Below are positions 21,275-31,506 of a stretch of DNA of 64,000 nucleotides, one piece after another. Source of the DNA: Rugalucina vietnamica. Taxonomy: Eukaryota; Mollusca; Bivalvia; Lucinida; Lucinidae. The stretch is from positions 64,097,932 to 64,161,931 of the forward strand of contig OZ024872.1 of assembly GCA_964017185.1 (NCBI GenBank), written 5' to 3'. A model generated the notes under the pieces. That model did not search any database, had not been told where the DNA came from, and worked only from the letters and a program-made list of their open reading frames with translations. How positions within the stretch are numbered: the first letter of the stretch is position 1; the number at the start of each line of letters is the position of its first letter. Both the position numbers and the translations under genes were made by a program.

Positions 21275-21509
21275 GAGCCTGTGCATGAGAAAACGAACAA
21301 TTTGGAGTTTCGACCACGTCCGATACAAATCAGGCTGTACAGTCACAGAAGCAGGCTAGACTCTTGAAATTTTGGATTTAAGAAAAAGAGGAATTGTACT
21401 ATCTGCGTAGCGAAAACAAAGACGCTGATCAGCTTCGCGGTTATCGGGAAGCTGGTTTGTGCCTTTGTTTTCGCATATGCAAATTGTTGGTTTTCTCATG
21501 CGGTGGCTC
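21275..21509 (+). mobile_element. MITE family M, diverged copy
   Basis: Same layout as 3983-4211: GAGCCTGTGCATGAGAAAAC start, AAGAGGAATTGTACTATCTG core, GCTGATCAGCTTCGCGGTTA hairpin (now imperfect on its right side) and GCAAATTGTTGGTTTTCTCA end. Confidence 0.8.
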
Positions 21510-21810
21510 AATTGTGATTTTACCAGGAATACTGATAGTAATTCTTTCTATATTTTTGTGCATGTATGTGCAGTTGGTCCAACAAATGCAGATTAATTTA
21601 TGTCCAAATATGTATTTTGGTGGTCTCACTAAATTGCTTATCAGCCATTTACAAGTTGCTCCCTTGTTTGATTCTGTTCACATCTGTGTGGAATGCTGGA
21701 TAAATTTTAGACAAAACTGTTACCACAATCAGGATCTGCAGTCATCTAACTACAATGTATCCACACCAAGCTACAATTTTCTGGTAGAAAGCTTAAAATT
21801 TACCATGGCG

Positions 21811-22051
21811 GCCCCCGTGGCCGAGTGGTTAAGAGCGTTGATATTTCATTACCGCACTTAACCATTCGATCATCTCACCGCTGTGTCTGGTGTGGGTTCG
21901 AGCCCCGCTCTGGCCATATGTGAGACAAGCCAAGTTCTGCTTGCGGGTGTGTCAGGTGGTTTTTCTCGGGGTTCTCCCGTTTTCGCCCCACCTACTGATT
22001 GGCCCGTCTCATATGAGCTGAAATAATCTTGAAAGGGACGTTAAACTGAAT

Positions 22052-22092
<41 letters not shown>
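21811..22092 (+). mobile_element. tRNA-derived SINE with poly-A tail
   Basis: The head contains an A-box GTGGCCGAGTGGTTAAGAGC of Ser/Leu (class II) type and a B-box GTGGGTTCGAGCCCC. The body includes GAGACAAGCCAAGTTCTGCT and TTTCTCGGGGTTCTCCCG, and ends GAAAGGGACGTTAAACTGAA followed by about 40 A. Copies at 26838-27062 and, inverted, 23938-24240. Confidence 0.88.
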
Positions 22093-22095
<3 letters not shown>

Positions 22096-22393
22096 CATAT
22101 TGCTGTTTCCTATTATCAGCAAAAATGGTGAATAATACGTTTTCTGCTAGAAATACATACGTACATCTTGGTGGAAATACCTTCATACACTATTCTAGAA
22201 TAACAAATACAGAAATATCAGGACCCAGTTGTTAAAAACACTGTTGGCTTAACGCTATCGTTGCTAACAAAACTAGCTACATAATGAAATGTACTGTTAT
22301 TTTTGTTGAAGAAATGTGAGAATCCTCTCTCATCATGCAGAAATGCCCGTCCATCTTACCCCACTTTTATGTAGCAAGGGTATCCTTATTTTT
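22093..22393. other. No recognised feature
   Basis: Spacer without recognised feature. Confidence 0.5.
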
Positions 22394-22495
22394 CTTATTT
22401 TCGTTCCAAAGCATAGATTGTGGGTACTCATTAGAACCGCATCAGCGAGGCGGTTCTAACGAGTACCGACAATCTATATTTTGAGCCAAAATAAG
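22394..22495. repeat. Hairpin element H, copy 1
   Basis: 46-bp arms around an 8-bp loop. The left arm holds CATAGATTGTGGGTACTCAT and TTAGAACCGC; the right arm is the complement with about seven mismatches. Copy 2 is at 26270-26368 and a broken trace lies near 43183-43215. Confidence 0.8.
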
Positions 22496-23333
22496 AACAT
22501 TATAAAACTTTTTCAACTGAAAATTTTCATTTTTTTACAGCGGAAAAAATCGCTGTGTATTGTATGGGCGTGTTTTCGAAATGTCAGTTTTTACTGTATT
22601 TTGAATATTTATGATTGAATTTTTTACGAATTGTTAACTAACGCAGTCGGCAATTTTGAACAACTGGACCCAGGTAACTGAGTCAAAGAACTAAACTATA
22701 GATTACGATACGTTCCTTTTTACGGAGCTGTTTCCGTGATTAAAAAAAAGTTTTATGTATGCTGATGTTTTGGTTGATACGGCAAATCGAAAATAATGCA
22801 TGCTAGCCAATTAAACTGAATTCATCATACTTATGATCATGAAGTAAAAAACAAAACAAAAAAGTATACATATATAATTTTACCTTCAAGTCTGAATATC
22901 CAACAAAAATGGGAAATCCAGTACATGTATTGTAACTTGTGTTTGGCAAAAATGTAACCTTTGATATTCTATTTACACAAGAGATGGCAAATCTCACACA
23001 GTACTTTATTATTATGGTAATATCAAGGGGTTCAACATAGGATAGTTTTGGTGGACATTTTTTCGATATTTCAAAATCATTTTTCTCTTTGTTGTTATAG
23101 TGAGTGACCTAGTGCACCACCATGTGGAGGCTATTCCACAGTAATGGAAACTGAAGCAAACCGGGAATCAACTTGAAAATGGCTGGTAAAAAAAATTGCT
23201 GAGACCTCTAAAAGTGCATATTTGGGCACAAATTAATCTGTGTCTGATGTTCCAACTGCACATACAAAATATGGAAAAAACTATCACTATTCCTGATAAA
23301 ATCACCATTTGCATTCAGCACTCCGAGTAACAC
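22496..23333. other. No recognised feature
   Basis: AT-rich; no supported ORF or repeat. Confidence 0.5.
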
Positions 23334-23470
23334 AAGTAACTCGAGTAACATTGAATGCCGACACGAGTTAAGTGAGAGTTACAGATATACGCAAGCACAT
23401 GACGTAGATAGGTATGCGCATTACTGTAACTCGTGCTGTTTGGCCTTGTTACTCGAGTTACTTTTTGCGA
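23334..23470. repeat. Fold-back with AAGTAACTCGAGTAACA arms
   Basis: AAGTAACTCGAGTAACA near 23334 is complemented by TGTTACTCGAGTTACTTT near 23450; inner ACACGAGTTA / TAACTCGTGC sequences extend the pairing. The centre holds ~70 bp of loop. Confidence 0.65.
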
Positions 23471-23937
23471 TCTCGCCACGGCGAGAGCGCATATATAATT
23501 GAACAGGGCTGGAATCTTGTTGTTAATCGACCACACTTCCGGTCGTACTTGATTGGACAAGGCAGCTTCGATTGGGTCACACTAAATAGCGCATGCCGGC
23601 TCGGGTATGAAAGCTCACGTTGAACCGAGCTGTCAGAATCTTTTCGGTCTGTGGTTATTGCCGTGGATTTATACGTGGTCATACAGTGAAATTAGTGCTG
23701 AGAGATCGCAAGCGTTTTGGAAACGCTTATACTTGTGTTACTCGGATAGTCATGTCGAAAATCCTCATTTTTCCCATGAGAAAATAAATGTCCAGTCGTG
23801 TGAACTGAGCAACAAAAGGAGACCGAACCTAAAGTTAACATCAATTAATACCGTCAGGTATGCATTGTCCCGGTATATTGTAAAGCTAATCAAACTTGGG
23901 AACCTGTCGAAATGTCATGTTTTACGAATCAGTTATT

Positions 23938-23947
23938 ATTATTGATA

Positions 23948-24000
<53 letters not shown>

Positions 24001-24240
24001 GATTAAGTTTTACGTGCCTTAAAAGCCAATTATTTCACTCATTAACAAATCAGTAGGTGGGGCGAAAATAGGAGTACTCCAGGAAAAAGCACCTGACACA
24101 CCTGCAAGCAGAACTTGACTTGTCCCACATGTGACCCGTGCGGGGCTCGAACCCTACACGGCGCTCGTGGGGATCGAACCCAGGACCTCTCGCTCCAGAG
24201 TGACAGTCTGACGCTCTAATGCTTCAGCTACCGCGCTCTA
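23938..24240 (-). mobile_element. tRNA-derived SINE with (AAT)n tail
   Basis: Minus strand: GGTAGCTGAAGCATTAGAGC A-box, GGGTTCGATCCCC B-box, then a second B-box-like GGGTTCGAGCCCC and the shared body (GACAAGTCAAGTTCTGCTTG, CACCTACTGATTTG). It ends in AAAACTTAATC followed by (AAT)n, seen on + as about 20 ATT units at 23938-24000. The two consecutive B-boxes suggest a head replacement or dimer. Confidence 0.8.
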
Positions 24241-24757
24241 GGGGTGCTGTGACTGTGGTATCTTTGTCCCTAGATCTCACAAGAAACGTTAAGCTTCGAC
24301 ACGCAATCATCTGGCACCTCAGCGGTAGACATCGGAGGGGGCATTTCAGGCCCTGATAATTTTGGGAAAGAAGCTACCCCAATAGATACTGTTCCATGTT
24401 ATTTCCAAAGATTGGACCTGCGTTTACTGTTATAATTTTCCCAGTCTTCAAATCGGCAACCGAAGAAATTTAAGAATTGGAGACAGTATCTTTTCCAATT
24501 ATTTCTTACACGTTTTCATTTGCTTCAGCTTCATTTAACCAGCGAAAAAAAAACACTATATATATGCGAACAGTGCGATATGAAGGACGCTGCGGACGAG
24601 GAACGTCCGAGTTCTCATCACTGCCGGTGATTAACGTGTGTTTATAGCATCCGTAATTTGGATAGATATGATCCCACTCAAACTAAAAGTTAAAAAACAA
24701 CAATCATGTACTGGCTAGAATTAAGAAAATAAAGTTTTATTCCATCAAAATTTGGTT
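24241..24757. other. No recognised feature
   Basis: Unannotated interior of the 6.86-kb element. Confidence 0.5.
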
Positions 24758-24837
24758 GCTCCCCGGCGACACACACAACTTGCCCGGAGACTCACCAAAT
24801 AATCAATCACCCGGCTGAATCTCGATTTTCCCCGTCT
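24758..24837 (-). repeat. Right subterminal repeat block
   Basis: The minus strand reads GGTGAGTCTCCGGGCAAGTT and GTGTGTGTCGCCGGGGAGCA, homologous to the left block. The block is inverted relative to it, so the element has a two-layer inverted structure. Confidence 0.65.
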
Positions 24838-25167
24838 TTTTTACAAATTTTCTGAAGGTTGATAATCAGGAGCTTACTTTTCTATATTCACCAATTCGAA
24901 TTAAGGTTGTTTACATTCGTAATTCGATGTAAGCATAAAAAATAAACAAAAATACAACCGAAAGTCAACTGAAATGTTTGAGTAGTAAAATGGGGCGCAC
25001 TGTGGCGATTAAACAAATTACATTTTCAACAATTTTAGGGTTTCCGGGGCTGCATCAAAGACCCTTACAGCTCTTGCAAGTGTTCGATTTGTTTTTATTT
25101 TCTGCAGTATTATTAGCTTTCGCTTCAAAATAGAAGTAAAAAAAACAACATACCTTTTATCTAGTGC

Positions 25168-25267
25168 AAATCCCGATGTCTCACCGACACATCGCCCGAT
25201 GCTTCACATTTTTCCGATTAACCCCCGTTGATTCACCGTTTTTCTAATACACCGTTTCCATAGGTTG
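25168..25267 (-). repeat. Right 100-bp terminal inverted repeat
   Basis: Reverse complement of 18407-18506 with one difference; followed directly by GAAAT. Confidence 0.93.
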
Positions 25268-25270
25268 GAA

Positions 25271-25341
25271 ATGGCACCGGCTAAAAAATCGTCCCGAGCA
25301 CAGGAGTCTGGTCATGATAATACCAAGCGGGCTAACAGGTA
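25271..25341 (+). CDS. Possible first coding exon at transposon edge
   Basis: The ATG at 25271 overlaps the GAAAT target duplication and has a good context (GAAATGG). It opens 23 codons of a basic, Lys/Ser/Arg-rich peptide (MAPAKKSSRAQESG...). It stays open to AACAG|GTAAAT, a good splice donor at 25342. No following exon could be matched, and the peptide is too short to assign. If real, the 6.86-kb element sits immediately upstream of, and overlapping, a start codon. Confidence 0.25.
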
Positions 25342-25555
25342 AATTTCTTTTCATTTCTTCGTGTTCTTTGTCATCGTCGATTTTATCGTGTAGATCCTTG
25401 ACGATCGTAGTAGACTTCCGTCACAGATTAAAGTTAATATAAAATCTTATGAAAATACGAAAACAATCGGATGTCAATTATAGAAAAAAATATTAAGAAA
25501 GTCCTCAAACTTTTTGCTCGCCCCTCGTATAATGGACTTTTCTCATTGCCTCGTG

Positions 25556-25700
25556 AAGTCTTTACAGTATATAATACAAATGTTGAAGTATATAATGCGA
25601 ACTATGCAACATATAATCAAATGTGAGCAGAATTTGATGATGATGAATCAAATGGTTTTATTCCTTACCATCAGACAGCTTTGACTTTCCATATGTAATC
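25556..25700 (+). repeat. Interspersed repeat T, copy 1
   Basis: GTATATAATGCGAACTATGC, AATCAAATGTGAGCAG, GATGATGAATCAAATG and TTATTCCTTACCATCAGACA match 30593-30775 in the same order. Confidence 0.75.
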
Positions 25701-26269
25701 GTTTAGATAATGAATGTCCATGGAATCATTTATGATCTAAACGATGCCAGCTTTCAAAGTTACTTAGCATTTCCCAGAAAGTAGTACGTGTTGCAATATA
25801 ATATTTATGACGCATACTAAATACATGCAAGTATTATAATAATGTAAACTTCGTAATTATATTTATCAGCTTTTATACACAAAACAAATCGATTATCCTT
25901 CTGTCAAACGTCGATTTTATTTAAATGTCTAAAATATAAAATGATAATTCACTGCCTACCGCAGGCATTGCTAAAATGATTTGTCAATATGAAAAGTGTA
26001 CCATTAAGAAAACGGGGGGAACTAAATACAAATGGCTTCCACCAGCAAAACGTTAAGAGTTGTACCTCTTACATCAAAAAAGCCTAACAGTCATTGCCCA
26101 TGCGTATTCATTTTGTGTACGAATTAAATATCTCAAGAAAGCTGACAATGATCAATACGCCCCTTTTGACGGGTTGTCTTTATCGTTACGAAAACTTACC
26201 CATGCCATAAACAGAGATTCTTCGAGCTTTAAAAATTGAAAATTTTCAGCTGAAAAAAATGGCATTTTT
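25701..26269. other. No recognised feature
   Basis: AT-rich; no supported ORF. Confidence 0.5.
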
Positions 26270-26368
26270 CTTATTTTTGCTCAAAACATAGATTGTGGGT
26301 ACACGTTAGAATCGCCTTAGAGGCGATGCTAACGAATACACACAATCTATATTTTGGAACAGAAATAG
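26270..26368. repeat. Hairpin element H, copy 2
   Basis: ACATAGATTGTGGGTAC arm, AATCGCC-TTAG-AGGCGAT centre and the complementary right arm; aligns end to end with 22394-22495. Confidence 0.8.
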
Positions 26369-26489
26369 TGAAGAATATGTATACCCCTGCATACACCAGT
26401 TTTGTTATATAAAATTGGGGTTCAAGGAGGTATATATTACACGGATATGTTTTCGTGATGATCAGATGAACATTAGTCACCAACATGGC

Positions 26490-26611
26490 AGGCATGTACC
26501 AGCGGGATATCGAACCTGCAGCCTCCTGATTGCGGAGAGAATACGCTTTTCTTTACTAGACCGCTGACAGAACAAAAAAGAATTAATTGAGTGATTAAGA
26601 AACAGCGCTCG
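26490..26611 (-). mobile_element. tRNA-like SINE head(s)
   Basis: The minus strand has a TCAGCGGTCTAGTAAAG A-box-like and a GCAGGTTCGATATCCC B-box-like sequence. At 26590-26611 it adds a 22-bp exact complement of part of the SINE at 26858-26879, a small inverted SINE-head duplicate. Confidence 0.5.
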
Positions 26612-26629
26612 CTCGGCCCTAGAGTCAGT

Positions 26630-26765
26630 GGAAAAATGAGTGACTGAGTGGGTGAGTGACGAATGAAAGTGCATGCGTGAATTTGAGTGAGATTATCAGT
26701 GTGTTTCGGGGTGACGAAGTGTGTGGGTGAGAGTGAGTTAGTCAGTTTGAAAGTGTGTGAGTAAA
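26630..26765. repeat. Degenerate GTGAGTGA-type repeat
   Basis: GAGTGACTGAGTGGGTGAGT and related units recur; an apparent ORF on the minus strand is a by-product. Confidence 0.7.
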
Positions 26766-26837
26766 TACAAATGAAACTGAGATCCTTCAAAGCATAATTA
26801 TCAACACTACTCGTCTCTCTAACTTAATTGTTTTCAC

Positions 26838-27062
26838 TCGTGGTCGAGCAGTTAAGAGCGCTGTTTCTTAATCACTCGATCATCTCACCGCTGTGTCTGG
26901 TGTGGGTTCGAGCCCCGCTCTGGCCACATGTGAGACAAGCCAAGTTCTGCTTGCGGGTGTGCCAGGTAGTTTTTCTCGGGGTTCTCTCGTTTTCGCCCAC
27001 CTACTGATTGGCCTGTCTCATAGAGCTGAAATAATATTGAAAGGGACGTTAAACTGAATTAA
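26838..27062 (+). mobile_element. tRNA-derived SINE, same family as 21811
   Basis: Near identical to the 21811 copy from CACTCGATCATCTCACCGCT through GGGACGTTAAACTGAATT. The head is shorter, lacking about 15 bp after GAGCG. The tail leads into (AT)n. Confidence 0.88.
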
Positions 27063-27066
27063 AATT

Positions 27067-27100
<34 letters not shown>

Positions 27101-27102
27101 AA
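27063..27102. repeat. (AT)n microsatellite
   Basis: TATATATA run with one G interruption, at the 3' end of the SINE. Confidence 0.9.
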
Positions 27103-27239
27103 TCTTGTTATACAGGTCGGTGACCTGGATACAGATGAATCTAAAATCTTACAATTTTCAATACGACTACATTGTGAATGTGTTCAAGCTCATTTAAAAC
27201 CTTACAAAAAGATGGGAGTGTCAAGTGTATGTCAGACTG

Positions 27240-27600
27240 AAAAGTATAATTATGTTTAAGATCAGAATACAGTAAAATGAGGCTGAAACCAAATTCTAAT
27301 ATTATATCTTTTGTGAAGGCAGACACGAAATAACAATACTATATGATAAAATTGTAGATAACGATAACGCATCTATTCAGCCACTAAAAATAAATAATAC
27401 GCCTTTGTCAGAATTAAAATTTACCTCAAGGAAAATTAACAGTTCATGAATAAATTACGTATGTTTGAAAAGAAAGAGTGGGTACTTTCATCTTATATTG
27501 ACCCAAATTTGAATTTCTTCTACAAATAACTAGATTTTTTCATATCGTTTTTGTATATCGCCTGCTTGTATCACTGTGTATTGTAACTAGCAAGCGCAAG
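27240..27600 (+). repeat. Interspersed repeat K, copy 2
   Basis: ATACAGTAAAATGAGGCTG, CTTTTGTGAAGGCAGACACG, AGAGTGGGTACTTTCATCTT and TGTATATCGCCTGCTTGTAT are shared in order with copies 1 and 3. Confidence 0.7.
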
Positions 27601-28016
27601 TACATGTAAACAATCGCACCAAACATAAGATAAGGCGGACATAAAAAATGGCTGTGTTTGACTCTGACTTTTGCTCCAACCAATAACTATTTCACTTCCG
27701 CACTATTGACAATCTTTAACTATATATATGCTAACAAACATCAGCCTGATGACCCTTTTAAGATTTTAAGTTTGATTTTGGTATAAGTAATTAAAAATAA
27801 TTGTTAGATCCTTTGGATGCAGGAAACCATTCAAAGCGAGAAGATGGGTCATATTGTACAATTTCGGGTAAGGCCTTTTAATCCAATTTATTTTCCTTAT
27901 ATTTATTTTGACAACCCTAGCAATCCGATCTACTTTGTTACTTCATGAAGTACATGAAGTACATTATGATAAAGACACCCCTGCATTTTATAATGACACT
28001 CATGGTAACTTAAAGC

Positions 28017-28120
28017 ATATAAAAAGGTACAAGTAGGCAAAGAAAAAGGCGCAATCAGAAAAAGATTCCCACTCCAAAAACCGAGGTGGGAAAAAACCAA
28101 ACTAACAATCAGGTACTTAT
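28017..28120 (-). repeat. Interspersed repeat S, short copy
   Basis: Only the constant-end ~100 bp remain: AAGGTACAAGTAGGC, GGCGCAATCAGAAAAAGATT and the hairpin, to AACAATCAGGTACTTATA. This is a strongly truncated insertion. Confidence 0.85.
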
Positions 28121-28449
28121 AGAGACATATAATGCGATGATTTAAAATAAGCAGCTTATGTGGCTTATTGTGGTTATTTGGAACGTGTTTTTCTTTAAAT
28201 GCTTAATATGATTATAAAACCAGGCAAGCAAACATGCAGACACACAAACAAGTAAGAGAGCGAGCAAGCAAACAAACAATGTTTTTAAACGAATATAAAC
28301 CATGATTAGCGAAAGCACACTTCCCTGAGTCCCAATGACTTTTTTTGTTAATTTTATACATTAAATACTTTTTTGAAGTTCAAGTCGTCGACCTAAAGTA
28401 TAGTTTAACCCTTGCGGCTAATAGTTGGGAGTTTCTTGTGTGTGTCAGA

Positions 28450-28800
28450 CAGTCAAATAAGACCAAAATACAGTAAAATGATGCTGCGCCCCAAATTCTA
28501 ATATCATATCTTTTGTGAAAGCAAACGCACAACGACTATGTTGTGTGGTAAAACCATAGATTATCATAATACAAAAACATCTTTTTATTAGCTTAAGATG
28601 AATACCCTTGTCAAAAATAACAAATACCACTAGGAAAATTTACAATAACTATTCATGAATAAATGATTATCATCTTTGAAAATATAGAGTGGGTACTTTT
28701 GACTAACAGACCCAATTTTGTCTACAATAAACTAGCAGTGATATTGTATCTCACCTGCTTACATCAATGTGCATTGTAATTAGCATGTGTAATGCGAGTA
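28450..28800 (+). repeat. Interspersed repeat K, copy 3
   Basis: AATACAGTAAAATGATGCTG, ATATCTTTTGTGAAAGCA, ATTCATGAATAAATGATTA and AGAGTGGGTACTTTTGAC align with copy 2. Confidence 0.7.
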
Positions 28801-28861
28801 TTATTGCATGGCCGTATTTAATTGATTTGTTAAATTTGATGTCCAAGTCAACAGCTATGTC

Positions 28862-29600
28862 AAAAGGTACGATGCTTATTCGATGGCGTTGCGAGGGCTA
28901 CGCGATGTCGTGTTGCCTTCCTAAAACAATCAGGCAACATCGTGTCTCCCTCGTATTGCCTGCGTGTAGCAAAACCTAGCCCATGGAGCCGATGATCACA
29001 CGACAGAAATACGATGTAGTCCCGATTTGATAAGATGGTCTTACGATGGCTTTGCGAAGGCCATGATAAACACGCGAACTCAGTATGAAATGGAAACTTC
29101 GTGTGATCTGACATATTTTAGGAGGTGGGGTGGGGTGGGGGGCATGTCATTGATCTTGGTTCCGCTCACAATGGTGCTGCCGAAGGCTTCAAAATCTCCC
29201 GGCGGACATGCTCGTACAATGGGTAACGATGCACTCACGAATGGCATGACGTCTTCTCTATCCGTGCCGAAATTGAAAAATTCCATTATGCTGGCGTCAG
29301 ACCTAGCCGATTTTGGTACACGATGGCCAGACGAATATGAAATTTTGAATTTCGCGCGATTTTCGTCAATAATTTGGTAAACAGTCAATGTTGGAGCCGA
29401 AACGTGTACGAAGCCTACCGATGGTCACACGATGGACACGCGAATACCACACGATAATACCCGAAGCACTCACGAACGATACACGAAGTGGTAGTTTTGC
29501 ATACGATGTTGATGCTTATGGTACACGAAGGCTTTACGGTTTCGTGAAGCCATCGTGATGTGTAAAATGTATTCCCAAAAGTGTACCGAAGGCATAACAT
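28862..29600. repeat. CGA-rich repeat Q, copy 1
   Basis: Aligns with 31025-31495: TGCGAGGGCTACGCGATGTC, GTTGCCTTCCTAA, TCCCGATTTGATAAGATG and others. Throughout, short ACACGATG / CACGAAGG / ACGAAT words recur every ~10-15 bp. ORFs of about 100 codons on both strands here (29027-29380 and 29080-29388) lie in this repeat and have no recognisable domain. Confidence 0.65.
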
Positions 29601-30223
29601 GACTTCCCGATGTTATGTAAAATCAGTTGTTGAGACTAAACAGTGATACTGAGAACCTACAGCAGCAGCTTTTTCGGTTTCTTTCTTTTAAAAATAAAAT
29701 TGGTAATGTCACCTTAACCCGAAAGAGGGCCTGGGAAAAAGATTGTGCCAGTCAGCTCCACTCCAAATCCACTCCAAGAATCCACTCCAGTACTCCAGTC
29801 CATGACTCTACTCAAATACTCAAATCCATAAAATACGGTGCCTATATTGAACGAGACCCAATTTCATTTGCGTGCAAACATGGTCTCTTTTGAAAAGGTA
29901 TTTCATTTGTATGATTTCGTTGTTGACGTCCACGGTAAAACTAAGTACGATGATTGTAATGTCAATTACTTTACAACACTGTTCAAACTTCCCGGTGACA
30001 GTATGATTTCGCATGAAATGGACACAAAACTGTTCTTGAGTTAGTAGATAATAGTAGATAAAACGCTCGTTTGTCGGATACTGCAATGGATACTACTCTA
30101 CTGGAAAGAAAACCGGATGCTGCATGAAAGCCAACAGAATATTAAAGAAACCAAATGTCTGTAACATACGGTTATGGAACATATAATGAGGATATTATAC
30201 ATAATATAATGAGGTTATATCAG
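29601..30223. other. No recognised gene; AT-rich ATATAATG words near 30178-30230
   Basis: An ORF of 68 codons at 29838-30044 has no recognisable motif. Confidence 0.45.
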
Positions 30224-30592
30224 CATATAATGTAAGTCTACCATAATATAAAGATGTTTACTGATCGTTCCAAGGCGATACTTCTGTGGTGGTTCTTTTT
30301 GTTTTATGTCTTGGTGTTTAAAAATTTTTTCGTGTTGTTGGCGCCTTATGTATGTTTTCAAATTTTTATTTAAGTTAAGGTAACTGAGTGGCCACCTATT
30401 TGGAAAATGGCTGCTCATTCGGCTTACGATATGTTTCATGGTATAAGTGCCTGATTGTTAGTTTTTTTTTTTTCCCACCTCGGTTTTTGGAGTGGGAATC
30501 TCTTTCTGATTGCGCCTTTTCCTGATCTTTGCCTACTTGTACCTTTTTAATCATCATATAATGTAAGTCTACCATAATATAAAGATGTTTAC
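30224..30592 (+). repeat. Repeat S insertion with 38-bp flanking duplication
   Basis: An S copy (30262-about 30550) from TGATCGTTCC to TGTACCTTTTT is bounded by two perfect 38-bp direct repeats, 30224-30261 and 30555-30592 (start CATATAATGTAAGTCTACCA). The repeat is either an unusually long target duplication or two units of a local ATATAATG array. Confidence 0.8.
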
Positions 30593-30775
30593 TCATCATA
30601 TAATGAAAAATTTCATAATATAAAGAACCTGGTCCAACATATAATTGACTTTTATCATTATATAATGCACACTATACAACACTCAATAATAATCAAATGT
30701 GAGCAGGATATAATGACGATGATGAATCAAATGTTTTTATTCCTTACCATCAGACAGCTTTGGCGTTCCATAGTA
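30593..30775 (+). repeat. Interspersed repeat T, copy 2
   Basis: Aligns with 25556-25700. Confidence 0.7.
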
Positions 30776-31024
30776 TGGTATTGCTCCTGCATGATGAATG
30801 TGTCATTTTCCAATTGCGTGTAAAAAAGCAGTGCTGTCGCCATGATTTTTGTCGGAATAGAATTAACTGTACACAACTTAAGATTTTCTGAGAAAAAAAG
30901 GCTGTGTGGATGCTGATTTTTGTATGTCTACGTTACCTTGGGATATATTGGAAACGCAGAAAGAACATTTTTGGTTATAATATCGTGTTTCCATCAGGAT
31001 GACATCGTGTTCTATTTTTTTTTT

Positions 31025-31495
31025 TTAGATATGATGCTTATACGATGGAGTTGCGAGGGTCATACGATGTCGTGTTGCCTTCCTAACACTATCGGGAAAC
31101 ATCGCGTCTCCTTCGTACTGCCTTCGTGTAGCAACACCTAGCCGATGGTGCCGATGATCACACGACAGAAGTATGCTGTAGTCCCGATTTGATAAGATGA
31201 CCGCACGATGGCTTTGCGAATGCCAATATGTACATACGAATTCTTTGAAACTTTATTTAATAGTGATTAAGGCCATACGAATTCAACACGATATTGAACC
31301 TTCGTGTGTCCTTCGGATATTTTTTGGCATGTCAAAGATTTTAGTGTCACTCTGGATGGTGCTGCTGAGGGCTTAAAAATATACGAAGGGTAAAGATGCA
31401 CTCACGAATAGCCCGATGTCTTCACGATCCGTGCCGATTTTGAAATTTTCCATAATCCTGTGTCCATCGTGTGTCATAATCGGCTTGGTGTGACG
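31025..31495. repeat. CGA-rich repeat Q, copy 2
   Basis: Same order of blocks as 28862-29600, with later divergence; keeps ACGATG/ACGAAG periodic words. Confidence 0.65.
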
Positions 31496-31506
31496 CCTAC
31501 ATTAAG

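Larger units (their letters stand above)
18407..25267. mobile_element. 6.86-kb TIR-bounded DNA transposon, apparently non-autonomous
   Basis: 100-bp terminal inverted repeats (18407-18506 and 25168-25267) differ at one base. GAAAT lies directly outside both ends (18402-18406 and 25268-25272), giving a 5-bp target duplication. Inside each end, about 350-450 bp in, a second block of inverted subterminal repeats occurs. The interior has no ORF longer than about 155 codons, and the longest ones lie in SINE or MITE copies. It holds three SINE fragments, a complete SINE, an M MITE, an H hairpin and two fold-backs. The TIR starts CAACCTATGG, which does not match a superfamily I can name with confidence. 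5-bp duplications are known for Transib/RAG-like and some hAT elements, but the end sequence is not a good fit to either. Confidence 0.8.

Noticed and set aside
21394-21861. 155-codon ORF
   Set aside because: It runs across an M MITE and into a SINE head; the translation is not protein-like.
26473-26790. 105-codon minus-strand ORF
   Set aside because: Lies over a degenerate GTGAGTGA repeat and a tRNA-like SINE head.
29027-29388. Overlapping ORFs of 117 (+) and 102 (-) codons
   Set aside because: They lie in repeat Q, on both strands at once, and have no domain; openness follows from the CGA-rich word pattern.
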